NCBI GenBank assembly: GCA_025618425.1
Contig: CM046849.1
Coordinates: forward strand, 31,600,126-31,664,125
DNA length: 64,000 nt
From: Heliocidaris tuberculata
Lineage: Eukaryota; Echinodermata; Echinoidea; Camarodonta; Echinometridae
Direction of reading: 5' to 3'
Below are positions 45,785 through 49,267 of this stretch, in pieces (the first letter of the stretch is position 1; each line of letters starts with the position of its first letter). The notes beneath the pieces are model-generated. The model was not told the DNA's origin and did no database searches. It saw only the letters and a list, made by a program, of their open reading frames with translations. The position numbers and the translations under genes are program-made.

Positions 45785-48586
45785 AAGGAATAATGGGTGA
45801 TTGAAAATAAGGTTTTATTTGTCCCTCAGGAAGGAAAAATTCATATTTCATATTTCATATTTTGCTACAGAAATAGGAAGAGCATTTTGGGGGATTACTA
45901 ATCTCCCCAATAAAAATAATAATTTACCTATCAGAAGCAGGCAGGATTACTGCCCAAAAAACTAAAGGCCATTAAAATAGTTAAGAACTATAAGACTTCT
46001 GAGGGAAATGATTATTCCACATCAAGGTACGTGTGTACGAGTGGCTAGTCTACTAATAGGTCCTTTAATCTTTTAGGGTGCATTCATGCTATATCACAAT
46101 ATCTCTGTAAAAAAAAGCAGACATTTTGAATATAGTATAATGGCATGGAACTGCAAACATACAGAGCATGTATCATTTAGTGACTAGTCTCCCCAAAAAT
46201 GTATTTTAGGAAGCTCATATCTTGAATTTAGAATAACAGCATTTGACCCAAACACAGAGACCACATCTTTTGGGGCGAAAGGTTTCCTTTAAGATTAGAA
46301 AGAAGATGAGATACTTACTTCTGATACAGCCTGGACATAGTAAGCCCACACAATGGCATGCCTATCTGATGGGAGGGGATGGGTCAGTACGTCAGGACCG
46401 GCTGACGGGCTTGGAATCTAACATCATGAAGATTGTTGAAAACAAAAATGAGATACTGTATAACACAACAAAAGACTTATTTACACTATGTACAATCAAA
46501 ACATCATATATTATTGCAATGTTACAGAAGAAGTTGCCAGCGAGTGTGTAGCAACTAGGACATGCTAGCATGGCTGCTAACCAACTTCCATTGTAACATT
46601 CCAATGTTACCAGCAGAATACATTAGGCCATTTATATCGCTCCAATAAGTTTGGAATAAGAAGAGTTTCTCTTTCTTTTTCAACCTAAAAATGGGTTCAT
46701 GAATTATGTTGGGTGATAACAAGGATCACTTTTTGTATCAAGGTAAAATGAAAAAAAGGGAAGTACATGTATAGTTGAAAACTTGTTTTAAAAAACCCTA
46801 ATTGTGATACATGTTTGGAAACTTAGTGGCACTGTAAGAGTTGAATAGTTTGTTTAAGTTGCTCAAAACAGGCCAAGACACAACCAGCAGTCACTCATCA
46901 TCTTTCATTTGGCTGACTTAGTGCCTCTCTAAGAAATGTGGCAGAGACATTTCTTTCCCCTTGGATGCTGCAAAGTCAACCGGTAACCCACAACTCAAAA
47001 GACTGCTACATCTATGGACTAAATCAAGAAACTTTTGAAAGCCCACTGAGGTAGCTTAGTGAAACACAATGGCGCGTAAAGACGTGGTAAAGACGAAGAG
47101 AAAAGTTGCTAGTTTTGTCTGTGCATCTAAAACTACAATTAGACTTATCTGAATAAAAGTTTTCATAATATTTTGCTTAAAATTTTTCATAGTTGAATAC
47201 TAATTCTACATTCCAATATTTTAGTTCTGCCTCTAACCCTCTATAGAATAAAATTTTGATTCTAAATAAATTTGTCATATGCGTCTTTCTCACGTTTTTA
47301 CTTGCTATCATGTTAGCTACTTAAGTTTGTTAAAGAACATGAGCTGTTTGGTTGGCTCAACTATTTTATTTGAAGTTTATTATTATTATTGTTTAAGTGA
47401 CCAATACATACCATAAGAAGCACATTGTGAACCACTTTGTGACTGCTAGAAAAAAACGCTATACCTAATAATTCAAAGATCGGATTGGACAAATGCCCCT
47501 GTATCTACCTCCGGCTGTGGGGGTTGGAATTTCAAACCCAGACCAACGTTGCCAGGGAGAGGGAAGCGTGGATCCTGTGGGGCTAGAGGACCAAGCTTAG
47601 CATCAGGCCACAGGGTGTAAGGCATTTCAGAGGAGTTGCTGTCCTCCCCATTGTTCTGCTTGTGTTTGGTGGACTCAGAGAAAGTGCGATGACATTGGGC
47701 AATGGCAGCCCGGAAAGCAGACAGTCCTGGGGAGTAGGACAGGAAACCCGTCCGGCTGATCAGCTGGTGGTGATATAAAAAGGGATCAAGAATGAACGTA
47801 CATGTATATATGAAAGATAATCTTATAAAATGAATATCAATATCTTAAGGCTAGGTACAGGTATTTTACTTGAAATCTTTATCTGATCTGTCTACAAGTT
47901 CAACTGCAGTTCAAATGTTCAAATGAGAAATTACAAAGAAGCATTTTGAAAATGTGATGATTATGATGATGGTAATTGAAATGGTGATGACGGGAGGATG
48001 GACGCCACGCCAAGGCATAAGCTCATCGGGCCCGTTCTGGCCAAATACGTTAAAAACTACGATAAAATGCAGACATGCAGTTTAAAATGGCAAAGTATGT
48101 ATTGGTATTCACAAACACTTGTCATGTTGTGGTTCAAAATACTAGAACTGTACAACATGAATGCAATAGATCCAAGCAAACTGTGATGGTGCTCTATATC
48201 AACATTTCTTTCAAATTTCAGGACAAACAGCAAAAAAAAAAAAAGAACCAACAAAAATATTCAGTTCAATCATGTCAAAACCTGAATGGAACTAAAGCAT
48301 GCATTTCACTTTTAAAAAAAAAATTACAAAATAGAGTTAAATGTCTTCCAGCCAACAGTAGGGTGATAAACCCTTGTAACTCAAAGATATTAGATTTTCA
48401 GGAGAGCAGAAAAACTGTCACGATTAACACATGAGATGCACTGATGACCTTCCTTTGACCGGATTTCGCTTACGGCATTATCAAAACAACATGAATGTCC
48501 TTACATGTTGTTTTGACAAAATTTTGACATAAGATGAGTCCAGAGGTTTTACCACCCCATCAACATATTACACTTACTTTTGCCAT
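1394..48586 (-). CDS. MMADHC: MMADHC: mitochondrial/cytosolic cobalamin trafficking protein CblD (7 coding exons)
   Basis: The protein directs cobalamin, after processing by MMACHC (CblC), to cytosolic methionine synthase or mitochondrial methylmalonyl-CoA mutase. Seven exons (48586-48578, 47763-47509, 46417-46319, 45623-45521, 39306-39167, 37035-36949, 1627-1394) join in frame at GT-AG sites to give 308 residues; the human protein is 296. Residues 1-25 are basic and hydroxylated, as in a mitochondrial leader, and Met50 could start a shorter form. Family landmarks in order: [20 protein letters not shown] (about 52-71), the segment around DVL and [54 protein letters not shown] (about 218-231), LFETDERF, and [14 protein letters not shown] with Cys261-Cys262. 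The human counterparts of these cysteines have been linked to cobalt coordination in the CblC-CblD complex. The C-terminal tail is longer than in human. Intron 6 is about 35 kb and holds another gene on the opposite strand. Identity is by recalled family similarity; no database search was run. Confidence 0.95.
1868..2250. repeat. Polypurine GA-rich tract with G runs
   Basis: About 380 bp of purine-rich plus strand with repeated GAGAGAAAGAG blocks and four pure G runs of 8-18. Two blocks (about 1900-2060 and 2080-2250) resemble each other, suggesting an old tandem duplication. The long Ser/Leu/Phe-rich open frames on the minus strand are by-products of the composition. Confidence 0.85.
2790..3075 (+). 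mobile_element. tRNA-derived SINE
   Basis: The first ~75 bp look like a tRNA: an A-box-like TAGTCTAGTGG at 2798-2808, a B-box GGTTCAAACC at 2842-2851, and an anticodon-loop-like ctgtgaa. An unrelated body follows, ending near a short ATT-rich tail. A degraded relative of the body occurs at 44920-45050. The tRNA head plus extended body and second copy indicate a pol III retroposon, not a working tRNA gene. Confidence 0.75.
3076..5830. other. Intronic sequence with simple repeats only
   Basis: MMADHC intron 6. It contains an A-run followed directly by a G-run (4148-4190), another G-run near 4340-4352, and a GA-rich tract at about 5064-5335. A fragment near 4130 resembles the ends of the GGCGGATCCAG-type repeats. 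No coding exon recognised. Confidence 0.5.
5831..6044. mobile_element. Short element built of GAATAGCGGTCCTTAT units in both orientations
   Basis: Three leftward copies of CGCTATTCAT at the left are followed by six or so rightward copies of GAATAGYGGTCCTTATGA. The outer ends are inverted (CTCGCTATTCATAG at left, CTATGACTAGCGAG-like at right), so the whole can fold on itself. Probably a non-autonomous element or an unusual inverted satellite; family unknown. Confidence 0.55.
6064..6499 (+). mobile_element. MITE family A, copy 1
   Basis: About 435 bp, starting AACCCTTTCAAGA and ending TCCTGAAAGGG, and sharing its interior (CATTTTGTGGTTTGGCTCAATAA and the rest) with copies at 21841, 26743, 36190 and 37705. 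This copy has worn ends. It is a non-autonomous DNA transposon with no coding capacity. Confidence 0.75.
6500..8428. other. Intronic sequence with one unassigned open frame
   Basis: MMADHC intron 6. The only notable content is a 216-codon open frame on the minus strand (7781-7131), described separately. I recognise no repeat or RNA gene in the rest. Confidence 0.4.
7131..7781 (-). other. Unassigned 216-codon open frame
   Basis: The longest open frame in the window not explained by simple repeats or the genes above. It starts [13 protein letters not shown], has a Ser-rich patch ([21 protein letters not shown]) and a Cys/Met-containing C-terminus. I recognise no domain, signal peptide or membrane segment. 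It could be a relic of a transposon or retrogene, a conserved noncoding block open by chance, or a small gene inside the MMADHC intron on the same strand. Confidence 0.15.
8429..9032. mobile_element. Foldback MITE with ~250-bp inverted arms
   Basis: CTAGGTGTTAAAAA at the left reappears inverted as TTTTTAACACCTAG at the right. The arms (8429-8665 and about 8770-9032) match in inverted order, for example GGGAGCAAGTTT against AAACTTGCTCCC and the block AAATCTGTATG. The transcript could form a long hairpin. No protein-coding capacity. Confidence 0.8.
9033..9864. other. Intronic sequence, C-run only
   Basis: MMADHC intron 6. A pure C run (about 9270-9288) precedes a short CCGCCACTGG repeat end near 9320. 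No exon or RNA gene recognised. Confidence 0.4.
9865..10012. mobile_element. Short MITE with AAAGGGGAAGTCCACCCT end
   Basis: About 148 bp whose ends are inverted (AAAGGGGAAGTCCACCCT; AGGGTGGCCTTCCCATTT). The end resembles that of the larger foldback at 14838-15342, so this is likely a relative. Confidence 0.6.
10013..11666. other. Intronic sequence without recognised genes
   Basis: MMADHC intron 6. It contains a short AT dinucleotide run (10486-10505) and a degenerate repeat at about 10660-10880 with two C runs. No exon recognised. Confidence 0.4.
11667..12291. mobile_element. TIR element with GCCATTYACACCGC ends
   Basis: The left end near 11675 (CCCATTTACACCGCGTCC) is matched in inverse by GTTGCGGTGTGAATGGCC near 12285. 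The interior repeats the phrase GTTTTGTGAGACACTGCC (about 11821 and 12191) and contains a perfect 39-bp palindrome at 11911-11949. It looks like a non-autonomous DNA transposon, possibly two related elements merged. Confidence 0.6.
12597..12695. mobile_element. 99-bp palindromic MITE, GTGGCGGATCCAG type
   Basis: TCAGTGGCGGATCCAG (12597-12612) and CTGGATCCGCCACTGA (12680-12695) are perfect inverted ends. One-ended relatives appear near 26235, 63046 and 63253. Confidence 0.85.
13050..14076. repeat. Polypyrimidine minisatellite with a tandem duplication
   Basis: Pyrimidine-rich plus strand with many CATATCTCTCTTTACCCCCTT units. A segment starting ACCTTTATTTTTATTTTGTC and ending TTGTATCAAGTTCA occurs twice in direct order (about 13463-13678 and 13690-14076). 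The second copy is longer because the inner minisatellite has expanded. Ser/Leu/Pro-rich open frames here are by-products. Confidence 0.85.
14462..14841 (+). mobile_element. MITE family F, copy 1
   Basis: About 380 bp, beginning near GGTGAGTTCTGGTCAT and ending CCCAGAACTTAACC. It shares its interior (CATTTGAAGAGC-like, TTTCAGGGGACATTTCTACTATGAT) with copies at 18000, 38208, 40145 and 48876. It abuts the foldback element at 14838, sharing the AAAGG at the junction. Confidence 0.75.
14838..15342. mobile_element. Foldback MITE, AAAGGGAAAGTTCACCCTG ends
   Basis: About 505 bp with inverted arms of about 180 bp. The left begins AAAGGGAAAGTTCACCCTGA and the right ends GGGTGAACTTTCCCTTT. Both arms carry TGACGTCACA beside GCGAGCAGCT. 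No coding capacity. The two short open frames here are artefacts of the arms. Confidence 0.9.
15510..15759. mobile_element. 250-bp MITE flanked by TTAA
   Basis: TTAACCCCTACCATGCC at the left is matched by GGCATGGAAAGGGTTAA at the right. TTAA at both edges and CCC termini recall the piggyBac style, as in family A, but the interior differs. Confidence 0.65.
15760..17998. other. Intronic sequence; CpG-bearing patch and pyrimidine tract
   Basis: MMADHC intron 6. A patch at about 16768-17010 is richer in CpG than its surroundings and has a 63-codon open frame on the minus strand, with no recognised domain. A C/T-rich tract runs from about 17370 to 17730. No definite exon. Confidence 0.4.
18000..18398 (+). 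mobile_element. MITE family F, copy 2
   Basis: TTTAAAGATAAAGTTGAG at the left and CTCCACCTTCCCTTTAAA at the right are imperfect inverted ends. The interior matches the other family F copies, including CACACAGAAACGGGTATATG. Confidence 0.8.
19207..19260 (+). other. Possible isolated von Willebrand A-type exon fragment
   Basis: A short open stretch encodes [17 protein letters not shown]. The core SIMLITDG resembles the fourth strand of VWA domains, especially voltage-gated calcium channel alpha-2/delta subunits. A possible acceptor (aaactgtag) and a weak donor (gtaaac) flank it. The downstream sequence does not continue the domain and no companion exon was seen, so it may be a chance match or a stray pseudo-exon. 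Confidence 0.15.
19998..20144. mobile_element. MITE family B, copy 1
   Basis: About 147 bp with ends GGGCCCCGTTTCATAAAAC and GTTTCATGAAAAAGGGCCC. The family phrase CTGATTGGCTGAGAGCACAT is inside. Related copies are at 34320, 37440, 40579 and 45052. Confidence 0.85.
20145..21840. other. Intronic sequence without recognised genes
   Basis: MMADHC intron 6. Two A runs (about 20718-20735 and 20776-20793) and short open frames only. No recognisable domain. Confidence 0.4.
21841..22254 (+). mobile_element. MITE family A, copy 2 (TTAA-flanked)
   Basis: 414 bp including TTAA at both edges; ends CCCTTTCAAGACA and TGTCCTGAAAGGG are inverted. One of the two best-preserved copies. Confidence 0.85.
22255..23657. 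other. Intronic sequence with a CpG-rich island
   Basis: MMADHC intron 6. Between about 22725 and 22975 the sequence becomes unusually CpG-rich, with palindromes such as GCGCTAGCG and ATCGCGAT-like blocks, in an otherwise AT-rich stretch. I recognise no gene there. Confidence 0.4.
23658..24289. mobile_element. Foldback MITE with AAAGGAGAAT ends
   Basis: The left arm (AAAGGAGAATAAAAC, then GAAATTGGCAACATACTCATTATG) is matched inverted by CATAATGAGGACATTGCC and ATTCTCCTTT at the right. A G run interrupts the right end. Arms about 180 bp, imperfect. Confidence 0.75.
24421..25213. mobile_element. Foldback element with TGACGTCAC and AGCAGACGA motifs
   Basis: The left part (GTGACGTCACATCAGG, AATCCTGCCTAAGCAGACGA) is matched inverted at the right (TCGTCTGCTTAGGAAGGATT, ATGACGTCACATATCTC). 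The segment 24977-25213 recurs in reverse complement at the window's right edge (63763-64000) with only a few differences, so this is a dispersed repeat. Confidence 0.8.
25214..26742. other. Intronic sequence without recognised genes
   Basis: MMADHC intron 6. A C run near 25476 and one end of a GGCGGAT-type repeat near 26238. A 110-codon open frame on the minus strand (26736-26404) shows no domain and is probably chance. Confidence 0.4.
26743..27157 (+). mobile_element. MITE family A, copy 3 (TTAA-flanked)
   Basis: 415 bp with TTAA at both edges and ends CCCTTTCAAGACA / TGTCCTGAAAGGG, closely matching the copy at 21841. Confidence 0.85.
27397..27775. mobile_element. Near-perfect foldback, GGCCCGAATTCAC ends
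   Basis: 379 bp that is almost wholly an inverted repeat centred near 27586. The ends are GGCCCGAATTCACAAAGGTGG and the inverse CCACCTTTGTGAATTCGGGCC; inside are ACCATGGTTTA blocks and CGCGCG-containing blocks in both arms. Few differences between arms, so probably young. A one-ended relative starts near 35601. Confidence 0.92.
28262..28770. mobile_element. Tigger-like MITE interrupted by another MITE
   Basis: The flanks of the 28398-28734 insertion (ATTACCTTGTTACAATGAG; TTCTGTTATAATGAGG, CACTGTAT) resemble the pogo/Tigger-type element at 29420-29595. The left boundary is uncertain. Confidence 0.45.
28398..28734. mobile_element. MITE with 16-bp TIRs and CAGTG duplication
   Basis: Ends ACCCCGTTCTCATTAC and GTAATGAGAACAGGGT are inverted with one mismatch. 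CAGTG on both sides (28393-28397 and 28735-28739) looks like a 5-bp target-site duplication. The interior is CpG-rich with GATCTAGCGCG-like blocks. A 99-codon open frame across it is not a gene. Confidence 0.8.
28901..29093 (+). CDS. First recognised exon of the TRIM/NHL gene
   Basis: Bounded by a strong acceptor (tctcatctcacag) and a donor (gttagta). From ATG at 28929 it encodes 55 residues ([10 protein letters not shown] ... SVRNE). The frame stays open upstream of the ATG to the acceptor, so the protein may start in an earlier exon and Met here could be internal. No such exon was found to the left. Confidence 0.75.
28929..34177 (+). CDS. TRIM-like NHL-repeat protein with two filamin domains (2 exons)
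   Basis: Exons 28929-29093 and 32291-34177 join in phase 0 into 683 residues. A short coiled coil, [20 protein letters not shown] (about 56-80), follows a Ser/Pro-rich N-terminus. The linker has nuclear-signal-like clusters (KKRK about 92, KKKRGRKLK about 154). A filamin repeat spans about 213-308 ([20 protein letters not shown]) and a second filamin-like domain about 348-420 ([19 protein letters not shown]). Six NHL blades fill 421-683, from [20 protein letters not shown] to [19 protein letters not shown]. This is the C-terminal layout of TRIM2/3/71-type proteins, whose NHL propellers bind RNA or protein partners. No RING or B-box is visible here, so ligase activity cannot be claimed. The gene sits inside MMADHC intron 6 on the opposite strand. 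Upstream exons could carry missing domains. Confidence 0.93.
29420..29595. mobile_element. Tigger/pogo-like MITE
   Basis: 176 bp with ends CAGTGGAAACTC and GAGTTTCCACTG flanked by TA on both sides, as expected for the Tc1/mariner/pogo superfamily. The interior has several TTGTTATATCAGG phrases. A diverged copy is at 37079-37245. Lies in the TRIM/NHL intron. Confidence 0.85.
29596..31099. other. TRIM/NHL intron sequence, simple repeats
   Basis: Intron of the TRIM/NHL gene and of MMADHC. Holds two C/T-rich tracts (about 30075-30265 and 30385-30480) and scattered TACATGTACATGTA palindromes (about 29390-29416, 30630-30680). No exon recognised. Confidence 0.4.
31100..31692. mobile_element. Long foldback MITE in the TRIM/NHL intron
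   Basis: 593 bp. Left arm 31100-31352 (TTAAAGGAAACCAAAACC) is matched nearly perfectly in inverse by 31441-31692 (GGTTTTGGTTTCCTTTAA), with a loop of about 88 bp. Arms of over 250 bp would form a long RNA hairpin in either host gene's pre-mRNA. Confidence 0.93.
32291..34177 (+). CDS. Main exon of the TRIM/NHL gene
   Basis: 1,887 bp from acceptor ttgtgtatttgcag to the TAG at 34175-34177, encoding residues 56-683: coiled coil, both filamin domains and all six NHL blades without an intron. An ATG at 32270 upstream in the same frame belongs to the intron (polypyrimidine tract), not the protein. Confidence 0.96.
   Translation, partial: VKEFFRKCREMLDSREQALLQQISEERKVIQPPLLTKKRKAIKNHSHQLKLNPLGSIEEGSGSDDNGNKPYSNKEEEKQNGCHNCNETEVQMNAKDTLKKKRGRKLKAARHVDMKEDNAYHPLTNLAKFHLSKADKKEMKQFENAVQNLGLIYVGNADPSKTIAVARPALVCAKCTAKVKAIDKRGKECKQGGDSFAANMQTPDGGSIPCEIFDNDNGTYTISFRPKLAGTHQLNISVSGQPIRSSPLQVKVQPVRLQAKSSFFGGPCMFGLDIPNRYRVPFGDKRDESEMERERLTPDMMNIVVRDQDGKLMDSSVVGCVCNDKEVSTYNVRFLPVSPGDYDINVTLKTTGDTIAQQVIPVHAREQIGRSGSGLGELLNPTDLTVTPHGDIFVADTVENSRIQRFSSDGRYLGQFPVDFQEPALIGSDSSHIGAVFLSSKQVVIYTYDGYPVHQFGHEQLTHPHGIALNSQGNVYIIDLVLQCLLIFTKVGKLITRLGQEGSRPGEFNHPHFVAIGSDDHIFVSEARNFRIQELSGIGSYVKELRSKDKMAEPGSIAITTGGHLLVHDEKSQKIQIVNLDENRFAGSLPLELIQPNTGRIDVTHDGYIIILDMFHHCLWRYRIPYES
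34320..34457. mobile_element. MITE family B, copy 2
   Basis: About 138 bp, ends GGGGGCGTTTCATCAAG and TTTTATGAAACAGGGCCC, with CTCTCAGCCAATCAGATGC inside. It lies in the likely 3' UTR of the TRIM/NHL gene. Confidence 0.85.
35164..35169 (+). terminator. Candidate polyadenylation signal AATAAA
   Basis: AATAAA about 990 bp after the TRIM/NHL stop codon, the first canonical hexamer I found on this strand. Use is unproven. Confidence 0.35.
35601..35700. mobile_element. Truncated relative of the GGCCCGAATTCA foldback
   Basis: Starts CGGCCCGAATTCATGAAAG and continues with AAACCATGGTCTAAACCAT, like the arms of the element at 27397-27775. The opposite end was not found. Confidence 0.5.
36103..36190. 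mobile_element. Small MITE, AAAGGTACACCC ends
   Basis: About 88 bp with AAAGGTACACCCTGGAG at the left and GTGGGGTGTACCTTTAA at the right, inside the composite element. Confidence 0.65.
36190..36599 (-). mobile_element. MITE family A, copy 4
   Basis: Inverted relative to the copies at 6064, 21841 and 26743: starts AACCCTTTCAGGACAGG and ends GTCTTGAAAGGGTTAA. It sits within the outer arms of the composite at 36058-36642. Confidence 0.85.
36827..36908. mobile_element. 82-bp TTAACCCGTTGAC mini-element
   Basis: TTAACCCGTTGAC at the left and CCAATGGGTTAA at the right are short inverted ends with TTAA edges. A similar right end (GGCAATGGGTTAA) occurs near 29206. It lies just beyond MMADHC exon 6 in intron 6. 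Confidence 0.45.
36949..37035 (-). CDS. MMADHC: MMADHC coding exon 6
   Basis: 87 bp (29 codons), phase 0 at both ends; acceptor ttctattgcag and donor gtaagta. It encodes [16 protein letters not shown] followed by [13 protein letters not shown], which is nearly invariant in the family. An in-frame reading through the donor is only read-through into the intron. Confidence 0.96.
37079..37245. mobile_element. Tigger-like MITE, diverged copy
   Basis: Resembles 29420-29595: GAAAACTCGATATAACAAGG at the left, AGCGAGTTTCCAGTG at the right, with CATAAAGAGCTTGG in the middle. In MMADHC intron 5. Confidence 0.7.
37440..37580. mobile_element. MITE family B, copy 3
   Basis: Ends GGGGGGCATTTCATGAAAGG and CTTTCATGAAACGCTCCCC. 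The inner arms GTCAGATATTTTATCCGACA and GTCGGATAAAATATCCGAC form an additional hairpin. In MMADHC intron 5. Confidence 0.85.
37705..38100 (-). mobile_element. MITE family A, copy 5
   Basis: TTAACCCTTTCAGGACAGG at the left and TCTCAAAAGGGTTA at the right, in the same orientation as the 36190 copy. In MMADHC intron 5. Confidence 0.82.
38114..38636. mobile_element. Outer TIR element holding a family F copy
   Basis: GTCGGACCTCACTGATAATG at the left pairs with the inverse CTTATCGGTGAGATCTGAC at the right. The interior is occupied by family F copy 3. The outer arms resemble those of the composite at 36058-36642. Confidence 0.6.
38208..38597 (-). mobile_element. MITE family F, copy 3
   Basis: Inverted family F member: TTAAAGAGAAGGGTGAGTTC at the left, GACCAGAACTGTATACC at the right. 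Nested in the element at 38114-38636. Confidence 0.78.
38643..39187. repeat. Three-unit tandem repeat covering the exon 5 donor edge
   Basis: Three direct units of about 165-195 bp begin near 38643, 38827 and 39021, each with CTACATCTTGATTCTGGCC or a close variant. Unit 3 ends inside MMADHC exon 5. Unit 2 contains a copy of the exon edge and splice donor (38965-38985) that still reads ELLEH then gtgagtt on the minus strand. Confidence 0.88.
39167..39306 (-). CDS. MMADHC: MMADHC coding exon 5
   Basis: 140 bp entering in phase 1 and leaving in phase 0; acceptor ctgaatacag and donor gtgagtt. It encodes [10 protein letters not shown], then [17 protein letters not shown] and [14 protein letters not shown], the start of the folded C-terminal nitroreductase-like domain. 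Degenerate copies of its 3' edge (38965-38985) and 5' edge (40988-41391) lie in flanking tandem arrays. Confidence 0.95.
39719..40060. repeat. Dispersed repeat L, copy 1
   Basis: About 340 bp containing AAGCGCCTAAAATGG, GGGACCAAAACGCCGCGTCG and GACAGATATTCGTTTGATAT. A second copy lies at 54036-55295, interrupted by about 0.9 kb. Nature unknown; no coding pattern seen. Confidence 0.7.
40145..40522 (-). mobile_element. MITE family F, copy 4
   Basis: AAAGGGAAGCTTGAGTTCTG at the left and CCAGAACTCAACTTGATC at the right; the interior matches other family F members. In MMADHC intron 4. Confidence 0.8.
40579..40728. mobile_element. MITE family B, copy 4
   Basis: 150 bp with well-kept ends GGGCCCCGTTTCATAAAAC and GTTTTATGAAACGGGGGCCC, and TTGTTATCA inverted inside. 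The best-preserved family B copy. In MMADHC intron 4. Confidence 0.9.
40980..41395. repeat. Four-unit degenerate tandem repeat resembling the exon 5 acceptor edge
   Basis: Units spaced about 118-130 bp each contain a variant of GGAAACAGCTTGCTGAATCC (near 40990, 41107, 41233 and 41365). The same phrase, GGAAATAGCTCACTGAATCC, is the start of MMADHC exon 5 (39288-39307). On the minus strand the first unit reads aatttag then GATTCAGCAAGCTGTTTCC, a decayed copy of the exon start with its acceptor. Confidence 0.65.
41399..43566. mobile_element. 2.17-kb TIR element with internal ~93-bp tandem repeats
   Basis: The ends TTAAAGGGTACCTGAGGCC and GGCCTCAGAGACCCTTTAA are inverted, and similarity extends inward for about 90 bp (AATAATTTGTGTATAGTTAG against its inverse). 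Inside are ten or more units of about 93 bp with the core GCGCCAAATCAATTTTTGAT and TTGCGTTGTATACTTCATTC, in two blocks (about 41607-42155 and 42840-43260). A perfect hairpin lies at 43392-43425. No transposase frame. Confidence 0.8.
44256..44840. repeat. GAT trinucleotide array (~585 bp)
   Basis: Imperfect GAT/AAT/GAC array in MMADHC intron 4. It creates long open frames of Met/Ile/Ser/His on both strands, up to 255 codons, which are compositional artefacts. The array contains several internal repeats of 100-200 bp, suggesting expansion by duplication. Confidence 0.95.
44920..45050 (+). mobile_element. Degraded tRNA-SINE fragment
   Basis: GTACAGGGTTTGAATC, then CCTTTGGCAAAACATGAATC and TACATTTGCCGCACTTGACC, matches the B-box and body of the SINE at 2790-3075. 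The A-box end is missing. Confidence 0.65.
45052..45199. mobile_element. MITE family B, copy 5
   Basis: GACCCTGTTTCATAAAACTT at the left and GTTTTATGAAAACAGGACC at the right, with the GCCAATCAAATGCAATGATT interior. Directly follows the SINE fragment in MMADHC intron 4. Confidence 0.85.
45521..45623 (-). CDS. MMADHC: MMADHC coding exon 4
   Basis: 103 bp ending in phase 1; acceptor gacctgtag and donor gtaggaa. It encodes an alpha-helical segment ending [15 protein letters not shown], matching the human region with CAIQTCPELLRK. The split codon completes with the first two bases of the next exon to give Gly. Confidence 0.93.
45737..45782. repeat. GA dinucleotide run
   Basis: An almost pure GA microsatellite in MMADHC intron 3. 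Confidence 0.95.
46319..46417 (-). CDS. MMADHC: MMADHC coding exon 3
   Basis: 99 bp (33 codons), phase 0 at both ends; acceptor catgatgttag and donor gtaagta. The sequence around PDVL and [13 protein letters not shown] aligns with the human segment [20 protein letters not shown] by recall. The acceptor pyrimidine tract is weak, but the frame is continuous with both neighbours. Confidence 0.88.
46418..47508. other. MMADHC intron 2, nothing recognised
   Basis: No exon or named repeat seen. The region reads as ordinary AT-rich intron with a short TTATTATTATTATT stretch near 47378. Confidence 0.4.
47509..47763 (-). CDS. MMADHC: MMADHC coding exon 2
   Basis: 255 bp (85 codons), phase 0 at both ends; acceptor caccaccag and donor gtagata. 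It encodes the rest of the mitochondrial leader, a polar linker rich in Asn and Ser, and the conserved motif [20 protein letters not shown], the clearest family signature in the N-terminal half. Confidence 0.93.
47764..48577. other. MMADHC intron 1, nothing recognised
   Basis: AT-rich intron with two A runs (about 48231-48244 and 48315-48325). A 119-codon open frame on the plus strand has no domain. Confidence 0.4.
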
Positions 48587-48613
48587 TCCTCTTTTGAGTT
48601 CAGTATTGGGTAC
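48578..48613 (-). CDS. MMADHC: MMADHC exon with start codon (codons 1-3)
   Basis: A tiny exon runs from an acceptor (cctctacag on the minus strand) to a good donor (gtaagtg). It carries 27 bases of 5' UTR, then ATG at 48586-48584 encoding Met-Ala-Lys. It joins the next exon in phase 0. This start matches the family N-terminus and puts a leader-like sequence first. The acceptor implies at least one further noncoding exon upstream, that is, at higher coordinates. Confidence 0.85.
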
Positions 48614-48875
48614 CTGTAGAGGATAAAAACCAGAGAAAAATGACCTTATTAATGTAGGTCAAGCTCATGCATTTGGTGAAAGTAATTCTCATAGGTGCAT
48701 CGTGATGGTCATAAAATCAGTAACCATTACTATTTAAACAGTCTTTGAACAGCAAAAATGTTGAGTAATTTATCTTGCCAGATAATTATCCAATTTAAAC
48801 CCCATGGTCCTCTCTGGAGTTTTCACTAGGACATTTCTACTTAAATTCTTTATCTTTAGATCATTTTATAAGTCT

Positions 48876-49267
48876 CAAGATAAAGCTGAGTTCTGGTCAT
48901 GGAATTACATTGTGAAAGAAACTGTCTCAAAGCAACTGGGAAAGGTTGATCCTGTTCACACGAGAATTTGTGTATACTGTGAGGTTTAGGAATCATCAAA
49001 ATGATAAGAAATTGACCCAATTTCCCTGAAAAGTACAAGCACCGCACACAGAAATGGGTATATGGGACTGCACACACATGTGGCATGAATGTTCGGCCTG
49101 AACTCTTTAAAAGCTATTTCTTGTCATATTTTGAAAATAAGGGCATTTGAAGAGCAATCCTTTTCAGGGGTCATTCCTACTATGATATTCTTCAAAACTG
49201 ACATACAAGTAATGAGAAAGTTCACAAATTATATTTCACCTTTCCCAGAACTCAACTGTCTCTTTAA
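48876..49267 (+). mobile_element. MITE family F, copy 5
   Basis: CTCAAGATAAAGCTGAGTTC at the left and AGAACTCAACTGTCTCTTTA at the right; same interior as the others, including TTTTCAGGGGTCATTCCTAC. Confidence 0.8.
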
